The position numbers were made by a program, and so were the translations under genes. Below the pieces are notes generated by a model. That model made no database searches, was not told the DNA's origin, and saw only the letters and a program-made list of their open reading frames with translations. This document shows positions 11,111 to 23,000 of a stretch of 64,000 bases of DNA, one piece after another. The first letter of the stretch is position 1. Every line of letters starts with the position of its first letter. This stretch comes from Gambelia wislizenii (Eukaryota; Chordata; Lepidosauria; Squamata; Crotaphytidae), in assembly GCA_030847615.1 (NCBI GenBank), contig JAUMIR010000002.1, forward strand, positions 282,142,028-282,206,027. The letters are read 5' to 3'.

Positions 11111-11496
11111 GAAGCCCAGCAGCCATTTCGGGGAGGCCGCAGAGGGGTGGAGGGAGGGTGGCAGAGAGGCTTTTCAGACACCCCCCACCCTACCAAAGCT
11201 GCAACAAGGCTGGAAATCTGCATTGCTGGTTTGGGAAGGGTGAAAGGGTGGCTGAAAAGCGCTTTTTCCCCAAACTCCTCGCTCTCTCAGGGCTTGGATC
11301 TTCACCTCAAATGGAGCCAAGTTGCACGAGAGCAAGGAGTTAGGCAACGCAATTTGCTCACTGAGCACTTCGTTTAAATCACCTCCTCTCCCTTGTGTAT
11401 GAGGGAGAGAAGCTGATTTAAATGAGGTGCTTCCTGAGCAAACCGCAAGTAGTCGAATTTGTGAAAGTGAAAGCCACGACCATGTAGGGGCAACTG
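11111..11496 (+). mobile_element. 3' remnant of a second Tigger-like element
   Basis: GC-rich array sequence ends in GGGGCAACTG followed by TA at 11497-11498. The same element's 5' end survives in copy 3 at 48593. The empty site in copy 2 (near 30424, AAATAGATCTA) shows one TA. Confidence 0.7.
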
Positions 11497-11498
11497 TA

Positions 11499-12776
11499 GA
11501 TCTAGATAATCAATCTCATCCAGAAACCCCTGGAGCTAGGAGGCCGCCCCACACTCCAGTCCTTTGTCCAAAAAAAGGAAAGTTGGAGACTGTCCAGGAA
11601 CTGACCAATACACTGACTCTCCTTAGGACACACCATTTCTGGATACACACAAAACACTAAAGCACCTTTCCCAGAGCAATGGGAGAAGACAATTTTGCAG
11701 CCACCTGAATGCTGCAAGCGTATCCCTACTGACCTACGAGTCAGTCCTACTGAACTTAAAGGGACTTACTTCTGAGTAGGCGCAGACAAGATTGAACCGT
11801 AAAGCTCTTCAGAGTATTGAAAGGTAACCAGCTCTGTATATCAATTTTTTTAACCGCTATTATTTAATAAAGACCAGGCCCTGAATAAAGTTGGAAGAGA
11901 GTTTTTAAATAAACAGTCTGAAAAGTTTGGCTAACACTTCTGTCAAGCAGGCCCTCCCTCCTTCCCTGTGTATTCGCACCAGCACAGAGTTGGGAGGAAG
12001 GCGTGTGTGTTTGTACAATCTTAAACACACTCTCGGGGATTTCTCGAACCTGGACATCCCATAGAACTATGTCTCCCTTCGGTAGCGGCCACCACCCACT
12101 GTGCAATGAAACCCTAGTCCAGTGGGCAACTGCAAAAGTTCTCTGGTTAACCAGTGGAACTGCTCGCTCTGTTAAAGTATCACCAACCCTCCCTTCTCTA
12201 TCCCAGAGAAGAATCAAGGTAGCTATGACCAGCAAGGCGCATGTAAAGTAGGCTTTAGTAGGAAAAGAGAAAAAGTTTCATTTTTTAAGTTCAAGCAAGC
12301 TAACCCATTCAGAGGTAGACATATCATGGAGAAAAGGCGTTTCTCTCGCCAAGTCCCAACTTAAGAGTTACATAGAATATAATGACGTATAGACTACAAT
12401 CAGTCAAGGCTAAAATAAATTATATAAGCTAATGCAACTAGCTAAACACATTTTCATTATCTGAGAAACGTTTCACTCACATTTAGAAGGTTCACCACCC
12501 TTAGTCTCTGTCCCTTTGGAATGGGCCTCTGGTTTATCAAAAAGCCAGCCTAGGTAGTCTCTGATGATGGAATTCACAGTTATATAAAGTGGTCTGCTCA
12601 TTCAGACCTCAAGATCATATCCCAGGTCTGAATCCACAGACCTTCACAAACCATGTGGCATTAAAGAGAATACTACATCTCTTCAAAACTCCATTAGCCA
12701 AATCTGATTGGCTCTGCATTGCCCAATCTGATTGGCTCTCCTGTACGGTGATGTGATGTCATACTTAGCAAATGGA
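11499..12776. other. No supported gene
   Basis: Collinear with 49332-50510. Near 12708-12745 a CCAATCTGATTGGCTCT motif is repeated (also in copy 3), but no transcript can be tied to it. Confidence 0.4.
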
Positions 12777-13181
12777 ATCATAGAATCATAGAATTGCAGA
12801 GTTGGAAGAGACCACTAGGGCCATCCAGTCCAACCCCCTGCCATGCAGGAATACACAATCAAAGCATCCCTGACAGATGGCAATCCAGCCTCTGTTTAAA
12901 GACCTCCAAGGAAGGAGACCCCACCACGCCCCGAGGGAGTGCGTTCCACTGCTGAACAGCTCTTACTGTCAAAAAGTTCCTCCTAATGTTGAGGTAGAAT
13001 CTCTGTTCCTGGAGCATGCATCCATTGCTCCGTGTTCCAATCTCTGGAGCAGCAGAAAACAAGCTTGCTCCATCCTAATGTGACACCCTTACAAATACTT
13101 AAACAGGGCTATCATATCACCCCTTAACCCTCTTTTTTCCAGGCTAAACATACCCAGCTCCCTCCTCTGGAGACGCTCCAT
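12777..13181 (-). mobile_element. CR1 3' fragment
   Basis: Octamer terminus at its left end, then the CR1 C-terminal coding remnant on the minus strand (12859-13062). It lies back-to-back with the next CR1. Copy 3 keeps only 50511-50697 of it. Confidence 0.9.
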
Positions 13182-13421
13182 GATAGATTATAGCCATGTT
13201 TAAATATTTGAAGGGATGTCATACTGAGGATGGGGCAAGCTTGTTTTCTGATGCTCCAAAGAATAGGACACAGAGCACTGGGTTCAAACTACAGTAGAAG
13301 AGATTCCACCTAAACATTAGGAAGAACTTCTTGACAGTATGAGCTGTTCAGAAATGGAATACACTGCCTCGTAGTATGGTGGAGTCTCCTTCTTCTAACT
13401 CTATAATTCTATGATTCTATG
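13182..13421 (+). mobile_element. CR1 3' fragment, opposite orientation
   Basis: CR1 coding remnant from about ATAGCCATGTTTAAATATTT to the octamer terminus. Copy 3 keeps a longer version (50698-51541). Confidence 0.9.
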
Positions 13422-13892
13422 TCCTGATCTCACCCAGAAGTATTCTGGCACAGACCTTCCATTGATGCTGGGATCGCACCAGCAAAATGGGCATGTTTTC
13501 AGTTGCAGGATATTCCATTACAGAAACGGAATGGGGGAGTGGGGCATCCATTCACAGCTTAGCTCATGAATAAAAAAGAGTGCTGGCATAACAACAGCCA
13601 AATGGGAGCATGACGACACAGGAACGATGTCGTCTGAAAGAGAGTCCTTTAGCAATCTCCTGGCATTCTCATAACGCCATATTTCTCTCTCTCTCTCTCT
13701 CTCTCCTTGGCTTTTCTTCACAAATGAAGATTCGGGAGGACTCATCCCACGCTTTCTGCAAGTGCCCTGATGACTAATAAGGCCAATCTGAAATAAACAA
13801 GTCCAGTTGCAGAAAACACAGCAAAAGGTCTCCTTGGGTGATGTTTCTGGGTTGTGATTCTTTCTACGTTAACATTTCTCTTCAAGACTTGT

Positions 13893-14156
13893 TCAGCCTG
13901 AGTTCTCAAATAAGGCTGCAGCGTTGTGGATAGTGTGTCTCCATGCATCCCGAGGTGAGGCCAGGGAGGACCATTGATGGTGATTAATTTGACCGAGCTT
14001 GAGATGTTGTTTTAGGGAGTCCTTGTATCGCTTTTTTGGAGCACCCCTCTTACGGTGACCTGTGACAAATTCACTGTAGAGTACTATTTTGGGGAGGCGA
14101 TGGTCCTCCATCCTAGAAACGTGCCCTGCCCAGCACAGCTGTGCTCTCAATATCAT
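13893..14156 (-). mobile_element. Non-LTR retrotransposon C-terminal remnant
   Basis: The minus-strand frame contains WAGHVSRMEDHRLPK, RGAPKKRYKDSLK and DAWRHTIHNAA. This is a common C-terminal signature of LINE polyproteins. Clade not resolved; RTE-like is possible. The copy 3 homologue at about 52018-52281 is more damaged. Confidence 0.75.
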
Positions 14157-14386
14157 GGCCTCAATGCTGGTGATCCCTGCTTGCTCAAGGACAGCAACAT
14201 TCGTCTGATAATCTACAGTGTATTGTAAATGGCATAGTCATATTTCAAGGGAGAGAAAGCCAACATGGGAACTAATGCCATTCAAGTGCAAATGTTGTGA
14301 TGGTGCAAAAGAGTGCATTGCCATTCTGCTCTCAATCTGACTATGAGAGAAATGGCTTGCAAGTAAAAAGACAGAAAACAACTGCC

Positions 14387-14640
14387 TAGTGTGATAAGCA
14401 CCTGAAGCTCTGGAGAAGTAGAAAACAAGCTCACTCCATCTTCTATATGCTGTCCCTTCAAGGATTTCAAAATGGCTATAATTTCACATCTCAGTCTCCA
14501 GGTTAAACATCCTCAGCTCCCTGAACCTTTCACCGTAGGGCTTCGTTTTCAGAGGATATACCATCTTCTCCATCCTCCTCTTGACACATTCCAGCTGGTC
14601 AATGTCCTTCTGGAACTGGTAATGCTGGTGAACTTTATCA
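14387..14640 (-). mobile_element. Old CR1 coding fragment
   Basis: Degraded CR1 motifs on the minus strand. They are clearer in copy 3 (FRELRMFNLEKGRLR within 52403-52804). It is also in copy 2 near 30990-31095, so it predates all three copies. Confidence 0.7.
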
Positions 14641-14910
14641 GCTGGATGGGTTGAATTTGAGGATGAGGATGAGTTAAAAAAAAAGAGTTATCCATACAGT
14701 GACTTTCTTGAATTAGGATTTTAAAATAGTGATGAGTACCAACTGAGGCCACAGCTGAATGAAAACAATGACTATTGTGTCTCAAAATAGTATTTTACCT
14801 AACGTAATATATACCAATAGAATAGGCTCTGCGAAAGGATGTGCTTTCAAACTGAACATAAGAGGATAATAATTGTAATAAATACATTAAGTAGGATATG
14901 AATATGGGTT

Positions 14911-15010
14911 GTTATTCTTGTTAAGTGTGTCTGGCTTTGACTCATGGCGACCACATGGATGGGACATCTCCAAAGACCCCCTGTCCTCAACCATGCTACT
15001 TGGGTCCTGC
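14911..15010 (+). mobile_element. SINE-like fragment
   Basis: TTTGACTCATGGCGACCAC and flanks resemble the reverse complement of the 3' part of the SINE at 4277-4506. Confidence 0.4.
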
Positions 15011-15863
15011 ATTGAAGCTGACAACAAAAAAGGAAGAACAAGAGACCTCTTGGCATTCAAACAGAAGTTCAAACCAAGAGTGGTGTTGTTATTTGATTAG
15101 CGGAGGAACTTAATACAGGTGTCCTAAATATTAACTTGCTGCTCCTTCTTCAAAATTAATGCTCATATATGGCTTGAGGAGTACGATCGTCTCACAATTG
15201 AATGATGGAAATATTTCTTTTCCAGCCTTGGAAAACTGCTCTTGTAAAAAGGTTGGCTGTAACCGTATAGGGCAAATAAGAGATGGAGGTGGTGCCAATA
15301 ATTCTTTCCATTTGTCCCAAATCATCCCCGCAATGTTTCCTGAAGGAAGGCATTTTCAGTGTTGTAAACTACTTTTCTCTGTAATTGAAAGCAGTTATGG
15401 ACCTTCTTTCAATCATGTGGGATCTCCTTCCATAGAGGTTCATGTAATTCTCCCACCATGTCTGCAAAACTGCAAACCCTGTTCTAACAGTCGGACTGAG
15501 TGATAAAGATCAGTTTTGGGGAAAGAGAGAGGCCACTGTGCCTTGGTTTAGTATAATAAACTGCTTTGAAAGATCTGTGGGCTTGTCTATAGATATGAAA
15601 AAAATGGATTGCTCCGCAGTAATATCAAGTCACAACAGCTGTGACCTGTCTAGATGGTTTTACAGCCCCCATAAACTTCTCAAGCTTGTAGCCGAGATGG
15701 TGGCCGCAAGTTAATTACTCGTGTTTTAAAATATCACAGTTCTCAACATTAAAAAAAAACCCAAACTATTTCTATGGTGTGCACAAGCAATATTTCACCA
15801 TTTAAAAAAACAGCAAGAGAAAGATAACAAAAATCCCCATTTTATTGCCTTAGCGATCACTTC

Positions 15864-16178
15864 CTAAGGTGAAAATCCAACATGGCGCCAGCAGTGCATT
15901 TGACCTGTAACCAAGCTCCGCCCCCTGTGTTCATCTGGCCAATCAGGTTTGTGCTTCCTCTTGTATGGGAAAGCGATTTCTATTGAATCCCTTGTCTTAA
16001 TGAGTGAAAATGCACAATCAACAAAGGCCTTTTCTAAAAAGTCAGGAAAAGCCGCAAATGCTTTTCTCGTGTAGTTTTTGCTCTTTTGGGGCCCCCTCCT
16101 TAACAATACAATGAGACAATGCAGAATCCCATTAAGACAGCTCGAATTCCCAGCAAATTCTGTTAGGAGTATTTTCAC
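15864..16178 (-). CDS. Uncharacterised 104-codon frame kept in two copies
   Basis: It is open from ATG to stop in copy 1 and, with the same length, in copy 3 (53990-54304). There are only a few residue differences (for example GPQK/GPEK, AFAAF/AFVAF). Basic, no domain recognised. It could be part of a DNA-transposon or simply chance in recently duplicated DNA. Low certainty as a gene. Confidence 0.25.
   Translation of the reverse strand: MKILLTEFAGNSSCLNGILHCLIVLLRRGPQKSKNYTRKAFAAFPDFLEKAFVDCAFSLIKTRDSIEIAFPYKRKHKPDWPDEHRGRSLVTGQMHCWRHVGFSP
15895..15955 (-). promoter_or_regulatory. Promoter-like motif cluster
   Basis: The minus strand shows an inverted CCAAT box (CTGATTGGCC), a GC box (GGGGGCGGAGC) and GGCGCCATGTTGG within about 60 bp. 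It is conserved in copy 3 near 54005-54075. It could be an internal promoter of an old transposon. No transcript evidence. Confidence 0.25.
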
Positions 16179-16841
16179 CTTATAAGCAACCCCTGTGTTT
16201 TTACTATTTGCGCTAAAATGCTGTTTGGATATCTGCCATAATTTTCTGTCTTCTTGGGTTTTTCTGAAATAAACATGCTAATTTAGGTAATATATCCACT
16301 TTCATGATGGAAGGGTTCAAAATCATCTAGGAAGGGATAAATGCAAGCCTTGGCTGTTCCTGGTTTACCACCATTTGCTTTCTGCGCATATCTGCTCCTA
16401 CTTGACTGTCATGAGGAAAGCTCTGGCCAGAAATGCCTATGACCACCTAGAGCACAGAGGGACCAAAAGTGACACAGGCTTGCCTGTCGTCCGTCCAAGA
16501 CAGGCTGCAGCCTCAGGGCTTGTCTACATTAGTGAAATATCCTGAAATGCCCCCCTAATCTGGTCCAATAATGCCACACGTTACACAGCCCTATCTACAC
16601 CAGACTCCGAGAATACCACCTGAATCCTTAATCTTAATTTAGAAAACTCAGTTTTCTCCAGAGTTTGCTTGAAACTCCAGAGAAAAGTAGTGTGAACAAT
16701 CCGTCTGCACTGCATTGAGGGGGACAACTGTTTCCCCCCCCCCTCTCAGCATCACTTCCACTTTCCAAAGGCAGAGCCCTGGCACTAGTTACTATCTCTG
16801 AGAACAGGACAACCAACCAGCCCCGTCGTTGCAAGTTTGGC

Positions 16842-17045
16842 AACACTTTCTGACCTCAGAAGGAGCCACTAGCACCAGGGCTCTGCTTTTCTGGTGCACA
16901 ATCACCCGTTCTGAGGTCAGAAGGAGCAACTAGCCCCTCCATCATGAGGTTGACTGGCGATTCTGACTTCAGAGAGAGTGACTAGCGCTGGGGGCTTGCA
17001 ATGACAGGGCTGGCTGCTCCTTCTGACCACAGAGCAGGTGATGGT
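16842..17045 (+). repeat. Diverged TTCTGA-TCAGA repeats
   Basis: Near-palindromic TTCTGACCTCAGAA-type motifs recur near 16847, 16909, 16959 and 17020, with similar GCAC/CTCTGC neighbours. They are retained in copy 3. Confidence 0.45.
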
Positions 17046-17284
17046 GCACCAAAAAGCACATCCCATGTGCTACTGACCCCAGAACAAGCAATCATGCACC
17101 AGAATGGCAGAGCCCTGTTGCTCTTCTGGTCGACAGCACAGCACAACAGAGGTGGCTGGACAGTGGCAGCACTCTCCTTATGCCTTGGAAATCCCATTGA
17201 CTACGTATTTCAGAACACTGTAAGTTTGTGGAAGTAACTTATATGTGCATTATTAGTAACTTTATTGGCTACATTTCAATTTGT

Positions 17285-18440
17285 GCAGCCTGAGAATGTG
17301 GACAAGATCCCTGGAGAGGTGAGAGCCACCACATGTATACTGGATCCTTGCTCATCCTGACTTCTGAAAGCAGCTAGAGAGGGACTGGCCAAGTGGGTAA
17401 CGGAAGTGGTGAATGCCTTGCTGCAACAAGGAAAGTTTCCATCCTGCCTAAAAGAGGCTCCGGTGAGGCCGTTACTAAAAAAAGGCCTCCCTCAATCCCA
17501 CTATTCTGAATAATTTTCGGCCAATACCTAAAATCCGATTTTAGGGGAAGTTTCTTGAACGTGTGGTGACCTTCCAGCTCCAGGGTATCTGGATGAAAGG
17601 GATTATCTAGATCCATTTTAGTCTGGCTCCAGACCTGGTTATGAGATGTAGACAGCTTTGGCCACCTTGGTAGATGACCTACGCAAGGAACTGGACAGGA
17701 GGAGCATGTCCCTGTCGGTTCTCCTGGACCTCTCAGCAACTTTTGATACTTCATCCAGACAAGACAGGTGCTCCTGGTCAGTTGAAAGGCATATCCGGGA
17801 ATATGGACTCTACCTGTGCTGGATGGGGTCACACTCCCCCACACTCCTCACTCTCAGGCTCACAGCTTGGGTCTTCTCCTGGACTCAACGCTGAACCGGG
17901 ATGGCCAGGTTTCAGCACTGGCCAGGAGTACATTTGCAGAGCTCAAACCGGTGTGTCAGCTGTGCCCATTCCTTCAAACATCAGATCTGGCTACAGTGAC
18001 ATATTTCTTGATTACATCCCTGCAAGGGTTCTAAGATCCTCAGGAGAAGACTTTCTCTTGGTCCTGCCACCAACACAGGCTCATCTGGTGAGGACAAAAG
18101 AAAGAGGCTTCACGGTGGCTGCTCCCACCCTCTGTAATTCCCTTCCTCAAGAGGCTAGGCTGGCCCCCTCCCTAATTTCCTTTCACCAGAAGCCAAAGAA
18201 ATTCTTATGCAAGCAGGCCTTTCATACATAGCTGGGCTAATGGAGGTTTATTATTGGCTTGTGTTTATACTTTTATTTTATTTATCTTTATTGTTTAACT
18301 TTTATATGTTTTATGTTATTTTACATTTTTATATTATTAATGTTTTAAATTATACTTTATGTGATATTTTGTGAGCCACCTTGGGTCCCTTCTGGGAGAA
18401 AGGCAGCATAGACATCGAATAAAACAAAATAAATAAATGA
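17285..18440 (+). mobile_element. L2 LINE, degraded reverse transcriptase and 3' end
   Basis: Fragments of an L2-type reverse transcriptase are visible: EAPVRPLLKK-like, then DDLRKELDRRSMSLSVLLDL, a C-terminal FLCKQAFHT and a tail GAGCCACCTTGGGTCCC...AATAAATAAATG. It has several stops and frameshifts. In copy 3 the same element is split by a CR1. Confidence 0.85.
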
Positions 18441-18744
18441 ATGCCAGTGCTGTGGCTTTGGGGAGAGAGGAAAAGGCAGGCACAGCTCCATCATGCAAGG
18501 GCCCAGCAGCAGAGAAAGAGCCTTGTTTCACACCCAACTGCCACAGTGGTGGCCCTGAGGGAGAGAAGAAGAGGCAAGGACAGAGCCATTGGGCCCAGGC
18601 CACTTCTGTGTCCTGTCTTTTGAAATTGCAAATGAAGACCCATTTCCGGAGGAAAGTATATGAGAGATATGAATCTCAAAGATTCTATGATTATTCAGAA
18701 AACATGTGAAACTTAAGTAGGAAAATAACTTTTTAATGAATGAT

Positions 18745-19092
18745 TTACAAAAACATGTGTCCCAACAATAATACAAAACATAGCCTGAATCTTGCTATGG
18801 GAAAGGCAAAAACCCTACATTGCTTCAGCCAATTGCAGATTGTAGGTAAAATTCCTTCCCAGCCCCGTCAACCAGCGGCTAACCTCAGTCCATAGCAAGG
18901 GGATGGGACAGTGACAAAAGGATGCGGGGGGGGGGTATGAGGAACAACAACACACAATAACAATAGAAAGCATAGAATACATATAAGAAATAACACATGT
19001 GTTGATACAATAGTGGACTTCATGTGTAAGACATTTGCTCTTCTCCTCTTCAAATGTTCTGAACTTTACTGATTCTGAGGACACGTGGGCTC
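18745..19092 (-). pseudogene. Stopped version of candidate transmembrane terminal exon (copy 1)
   Basis: Aligns base for base with the open exon 58348-58695, with the same CCCACAG acceptor. In phase 0 the ninth codon is TAA, where copy 3 has a different base, so the copy 1 exon cannot encode the hydrophobic segment in that frame. Confidence 0.45.
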
Positions 19093-19996
19093 CTGTGGGA
19101 AACACAAAATGGTGTCAGTATTGTGGCTTTGCTCCTCCTCTTTTCCACGCTGGCAGCCAAACCACAGGGAGTGAGTGTGTGTGTGGGCAGAGGGAGCTGT
19201 CAGGGTGCAACCCAGAGAATTCTGATTCACTTAAAAATTGCCCACAGCTGTGGGAGATGTTGCCATGGCTGCACCTCCTGCCCATGTGGTCTCATCATGG
19301 AAACTCCCAGAACCAGTGCCGCAGGGATGGAGGAAAAGTAAAGTCAGGTGTCCCTGGTTTTGCTTTGGGCAGATGGGATGCCCACCCATACCAATTCTGA
19401 GACTTGAAGAGGGTGCCAGAAGCTGGACTTCTCCCTTCCCTCCTGCGCATCCCTCCTGGTTCCATTGAGGCTTACAAGAAAGCCATGGCAGGAACACAGG
19501 TGCTCCTCTAGGAGAGAGGATGAGAAGAAGGGGTTAGGAGGCAGAATACTACAGGCTTCTATTTATGGCATTTATCCCCCTTCTGGCCAAGCCTTCTTCC
19601 TCTGGCCATCAGCCATTTGGCTGGCAGGGTGGACTGTGGGGAAGAGGGAGTGAAGTGAGGGGGGGGGGAGTTGGATTTGGCTGCTAGAGAGGAAGAGCAG
19701 GAGGAGCAGAACAGCCTTGGAAGGGTTGGGGGCCCAGGGCAGTTGCCTTTGGGGTGTTGCCACTGTGCTCCATGGTAGTGGCAACACAGGCCGATGAGGA
19801 TTGGGCTGGGTTCGAGGAATCACAAGAGAGACGGGGGTGCTCCACCTCCTCACAGATGGGGCTAAGGGGTAAAGATGGCCTTCCTCTCCTCTTGAGGACA
19901 GATGAGAACCAGGTGTTCCCTGGAGGACCACATTACCCCACATCATCATCATCCGGCCCTGGGGCTCCTACAGGCTAGGGGCAGGACTTCCTTGGG
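19093..19996. other. Duplicated DNA with weak exon-like segments
   Basis: Collinear with 58696-59614 and copy 2 32289-33250. Some conserved CAG/GT-like borders exist, but I cannot settle frames. Confidence 0.35.
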
Positions 19997-20095
19997 TCAG
20001 GAGGCAGAGCAGCACACCCGCATCATTTCCCCTAAAAGCACCTTCCCTTTTGAGCTGCAGTACAGACAGACAATCCTTTCTTGTGCCTCAGGGAC
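19997..20095 (-). CDS. Candidate exon E8 with stop
   Basis: A strong acceptor (pyrimidine-rich TTGTCTTTCAG) precedes GTCCC. Phase 0 is open for 32 codons to TGA, rich in Cys (VPEAQERIV..CSSKGKV). Same length in copy 3 (59615-59713). Confidence 0.4.
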   Translation of the reverse strand, partial: VPEAQERIVCLYCSSKGKVLLGEMMRVCCSAS

Positions 20096-23000
20096 CTGAA
20101 AGACAAGAAGAAAAGGATATTCAGAAAGCTGTTTCTCCTCAAATTTTTGGCTGCCTTAGTCAAAAAGTGCTCAACAGGAAGGGAAAGGGCCTGAAAAGGA
20201 TGGCAAGCAAAGGCTGGTGTCCAGATCAAAACCAATCATCCCACACCTGTGCCCCTCACAGGACCATCTTGGAGTGAGGCAACATCCAACACGTCCCCTT
20301 GGCACCATGCTAACTTCTGGCAGGGGAGGGTGGTGTGGCTTTTCTATGGCGCCCACTTGGCCACACCTCCTACCTTATTCGTACAGACTGAGGAGGGTGG
20401 GGCAGAAATATGTGAGGCCTCTTCTTGTCCATCTTCTTCTCCATGTCCTTCCCAGCTCAGAGTCCTGAGAACAGAGGTGAAGGATAATCAGACCTCATAT
20501 CCTAAGAGGCAAGATCTGCCAGGTGAAGAATGACCTTGGATCCTTGGATGAGATTAGATTCTCTTTTGCTTAGAAGAGATTACCTTAATCTGATGGAGGT
20601 GAAGGCTCCCACTCTGACTCTTCCAAGCTACTCACGTCATCCATAGTATCTTCCTCCTCCGTGGAGTCCTGCCAATGAGAGTCATGGATTTCAACCTCCA
20701 GCTGTATCTCAACACAAGCCAGGACTAAAGATTGGAGCACCACAGGAACTCAGAGAACCCAAAGAGAGAGAGGCCGTGGAAAGATATTAATATTTTTCAT
20801 TTATGTCCTTCCAACCCACTGCAACTGCCAAGAAAGGCACTATGAAAGTATTTCCTTCAAAGCTTGGACATCAAAATTGTAGTCAACAAATGCACAATTG
20901 TATCCCTCTCTGTGAGTCTTGGCCTTGCCCATCCTGCAACATCCCTTGTATCTACTCTTCATACGAGGGGCACCCTCCAGTCCACCCTCACCCTTCCATT
21001 TGGCAGGGGGGGCAGCCTTTCCTTCCTTACCCAAGTGCTGGAAGACTCTTCCATCTCAGAACTTCTCTTCTGGAGGGACTCCAATGCTCTAGGGAAAAAA
21101 GTCCCCCACAGATTAAAATATAAAGCCCAAACAGGAGCCCCCCAATACTAGAATGAAGGTGACTCCTCTGAATCGCAACCCAAGAGCAGCCAGCAAGCCA
21201 GCTCTTGCTCTTTCCTTTTCCGAAATCAGAGCACCAGAGGGTGTTTCAGCAGGATTCTGCCACTGAGGATGGAGGATCCATACCACAGCTGGATCTTTCC
21301 TCTTCTCCCGCAGCAGAGTAAGGCCTACCTGTCTGAATTGGGATTACGCTCCCGCACCTCCGTCTTCAGAGTGCTTATATTAGCCAGAGTGTCTTCCAGA
21401 TCCTCCGATGAATCCTGTGAATCAGATTCATTCCCTTAGTCACTCCCACCTTCCGCTGAATCTGAGAAAGCAGGGAAATCATCTCCCCAACCCAGTCCCT
21501 GCTCAGATACTGCTTGACCCTCTTCTCTACACTTTCGCCCTTACCCATCCGCTAGAAGAGGACTCCTCATCACTGGCCTCCTTGTCCTTGGTCTCCAGGA
21601 GACTACCAGGAAAACAACAACAGACTATTTAGAAATGAAAGAAACAAGTCCACCTGAATTAAACCAAATGCCTCAGCCATTCTTTTCTCTAGTCCACAGC
21701 AGCTGGGGATTCCTGAGCACACTAAGGATGAAAATGGAGGCTGTGCCTCCTCCTCACATCCACGAACAGGATTTTGACTCTTGCCACCCTGGCACCTGGT
21801 GACAAAGTGCCCCATGCCAGCTCTGGAGATCAACTGGCCTTCCCTGTCACTTCCCCAGCTGACATGTGAGATTCAGGGACCACAGCAGGAGCTGCTCCCC
21901 ACCCCCAAAGTGAGAAGAGGGTACCTCTCTGAATCGGAGGGAGTGTCCAGGCTCCTGATGCTGGCAGGCGTCCCCTCTACGGCCAAGGAATCCTATGAAA
22001 GAAAGAGAAGAGCAAAGTGGCGATGTGGGCACTTCCACTGAAACAGGACCCCTCCCTCTTCCCTGAAATGTAATGCTCCTCCTCTTTCTTCCTTACCCAA
22101 GAAAAGAGAGAGTTTTCCAGACTAAAGGTCCTAGACTGTTCCTCCTGCCTGATGGCTTCCTGGGGGTCACTAAGGGGGCAAAGAAGCCACAAGACATCAG
22201 CACCACCTCCCTTCTGCAGCCATACTGAATGGGAGCAAGGTCTCCTTGTGGACCCTGCCACTGCAGTGCTCACAGCTCTTTGCAAGAGAGTTTGCATTTC
22301 CAAAGGAATGTGGAAAGTTTGGACTTGAGTGAGTTTTGCATCAGAACTAAGCACCATGGGGGGACATTCAGAGAGGGTACCTCTCTGAATCAGAGGGAGT
22401 GTCCAGGCTCCTGAGGCTGGCAGGTGTTCCCTCGACGGCCAAGGAATCCTGTGAAGAATAATGAAGAGCAAAGTGGCTATTTGGGCACTTGCATTGAACC
22501 CCAACCCCCTTCTCTTTCCCAAAATGTGATCCTTCTCCTCTTTTGTCCTTACCCAAGAGAGGAGAGAGTTTTCCGTACTGCAGGTCTCATTCTGTTCCTC
22601 CTCCCTGCTGGCTTCCTGTGGGTCCAGAACACTAAAGAGGCAAAGAAGCCGCAAGATGTCAGCAGCACCTCATTTTAGCAGCCATGCTAAATGGAAGCAA
22701 GGGCTCCTAGTGGACACTGCCACTGCAATGCTCACAGCTCTTTGCAAGAGAGTTTGCATTTCCAAAGGAAAATGGAAAGGTTGGACTTCTATCCATGCGA
22801 TCTATTTATTTATTCTATGAGTTTTGCAATCGGAACTAAGCACCATGTGGTGGGTGGGTGTGCATGTGTCTCATCCATTTCTTTCAACTTTCCTCTTTGG
22901 GAAGAAGCTGCAAAACCATGCTGTCTCTTCTGCCTCTTCAGCAGAGAATGCCCTACCTGGCTGAAGGCTCTACCTCCTGGCTCTTCAAGCTGTCGATGCG

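Noticed and set aside
21977..22654. 225-codon continuous minus-strand frame and its copy 3 twin at 61600-62277
   Set aside because: It reads through introns with clear GT/AG borders. The phase-alternating exons inside it explain the sequence better.
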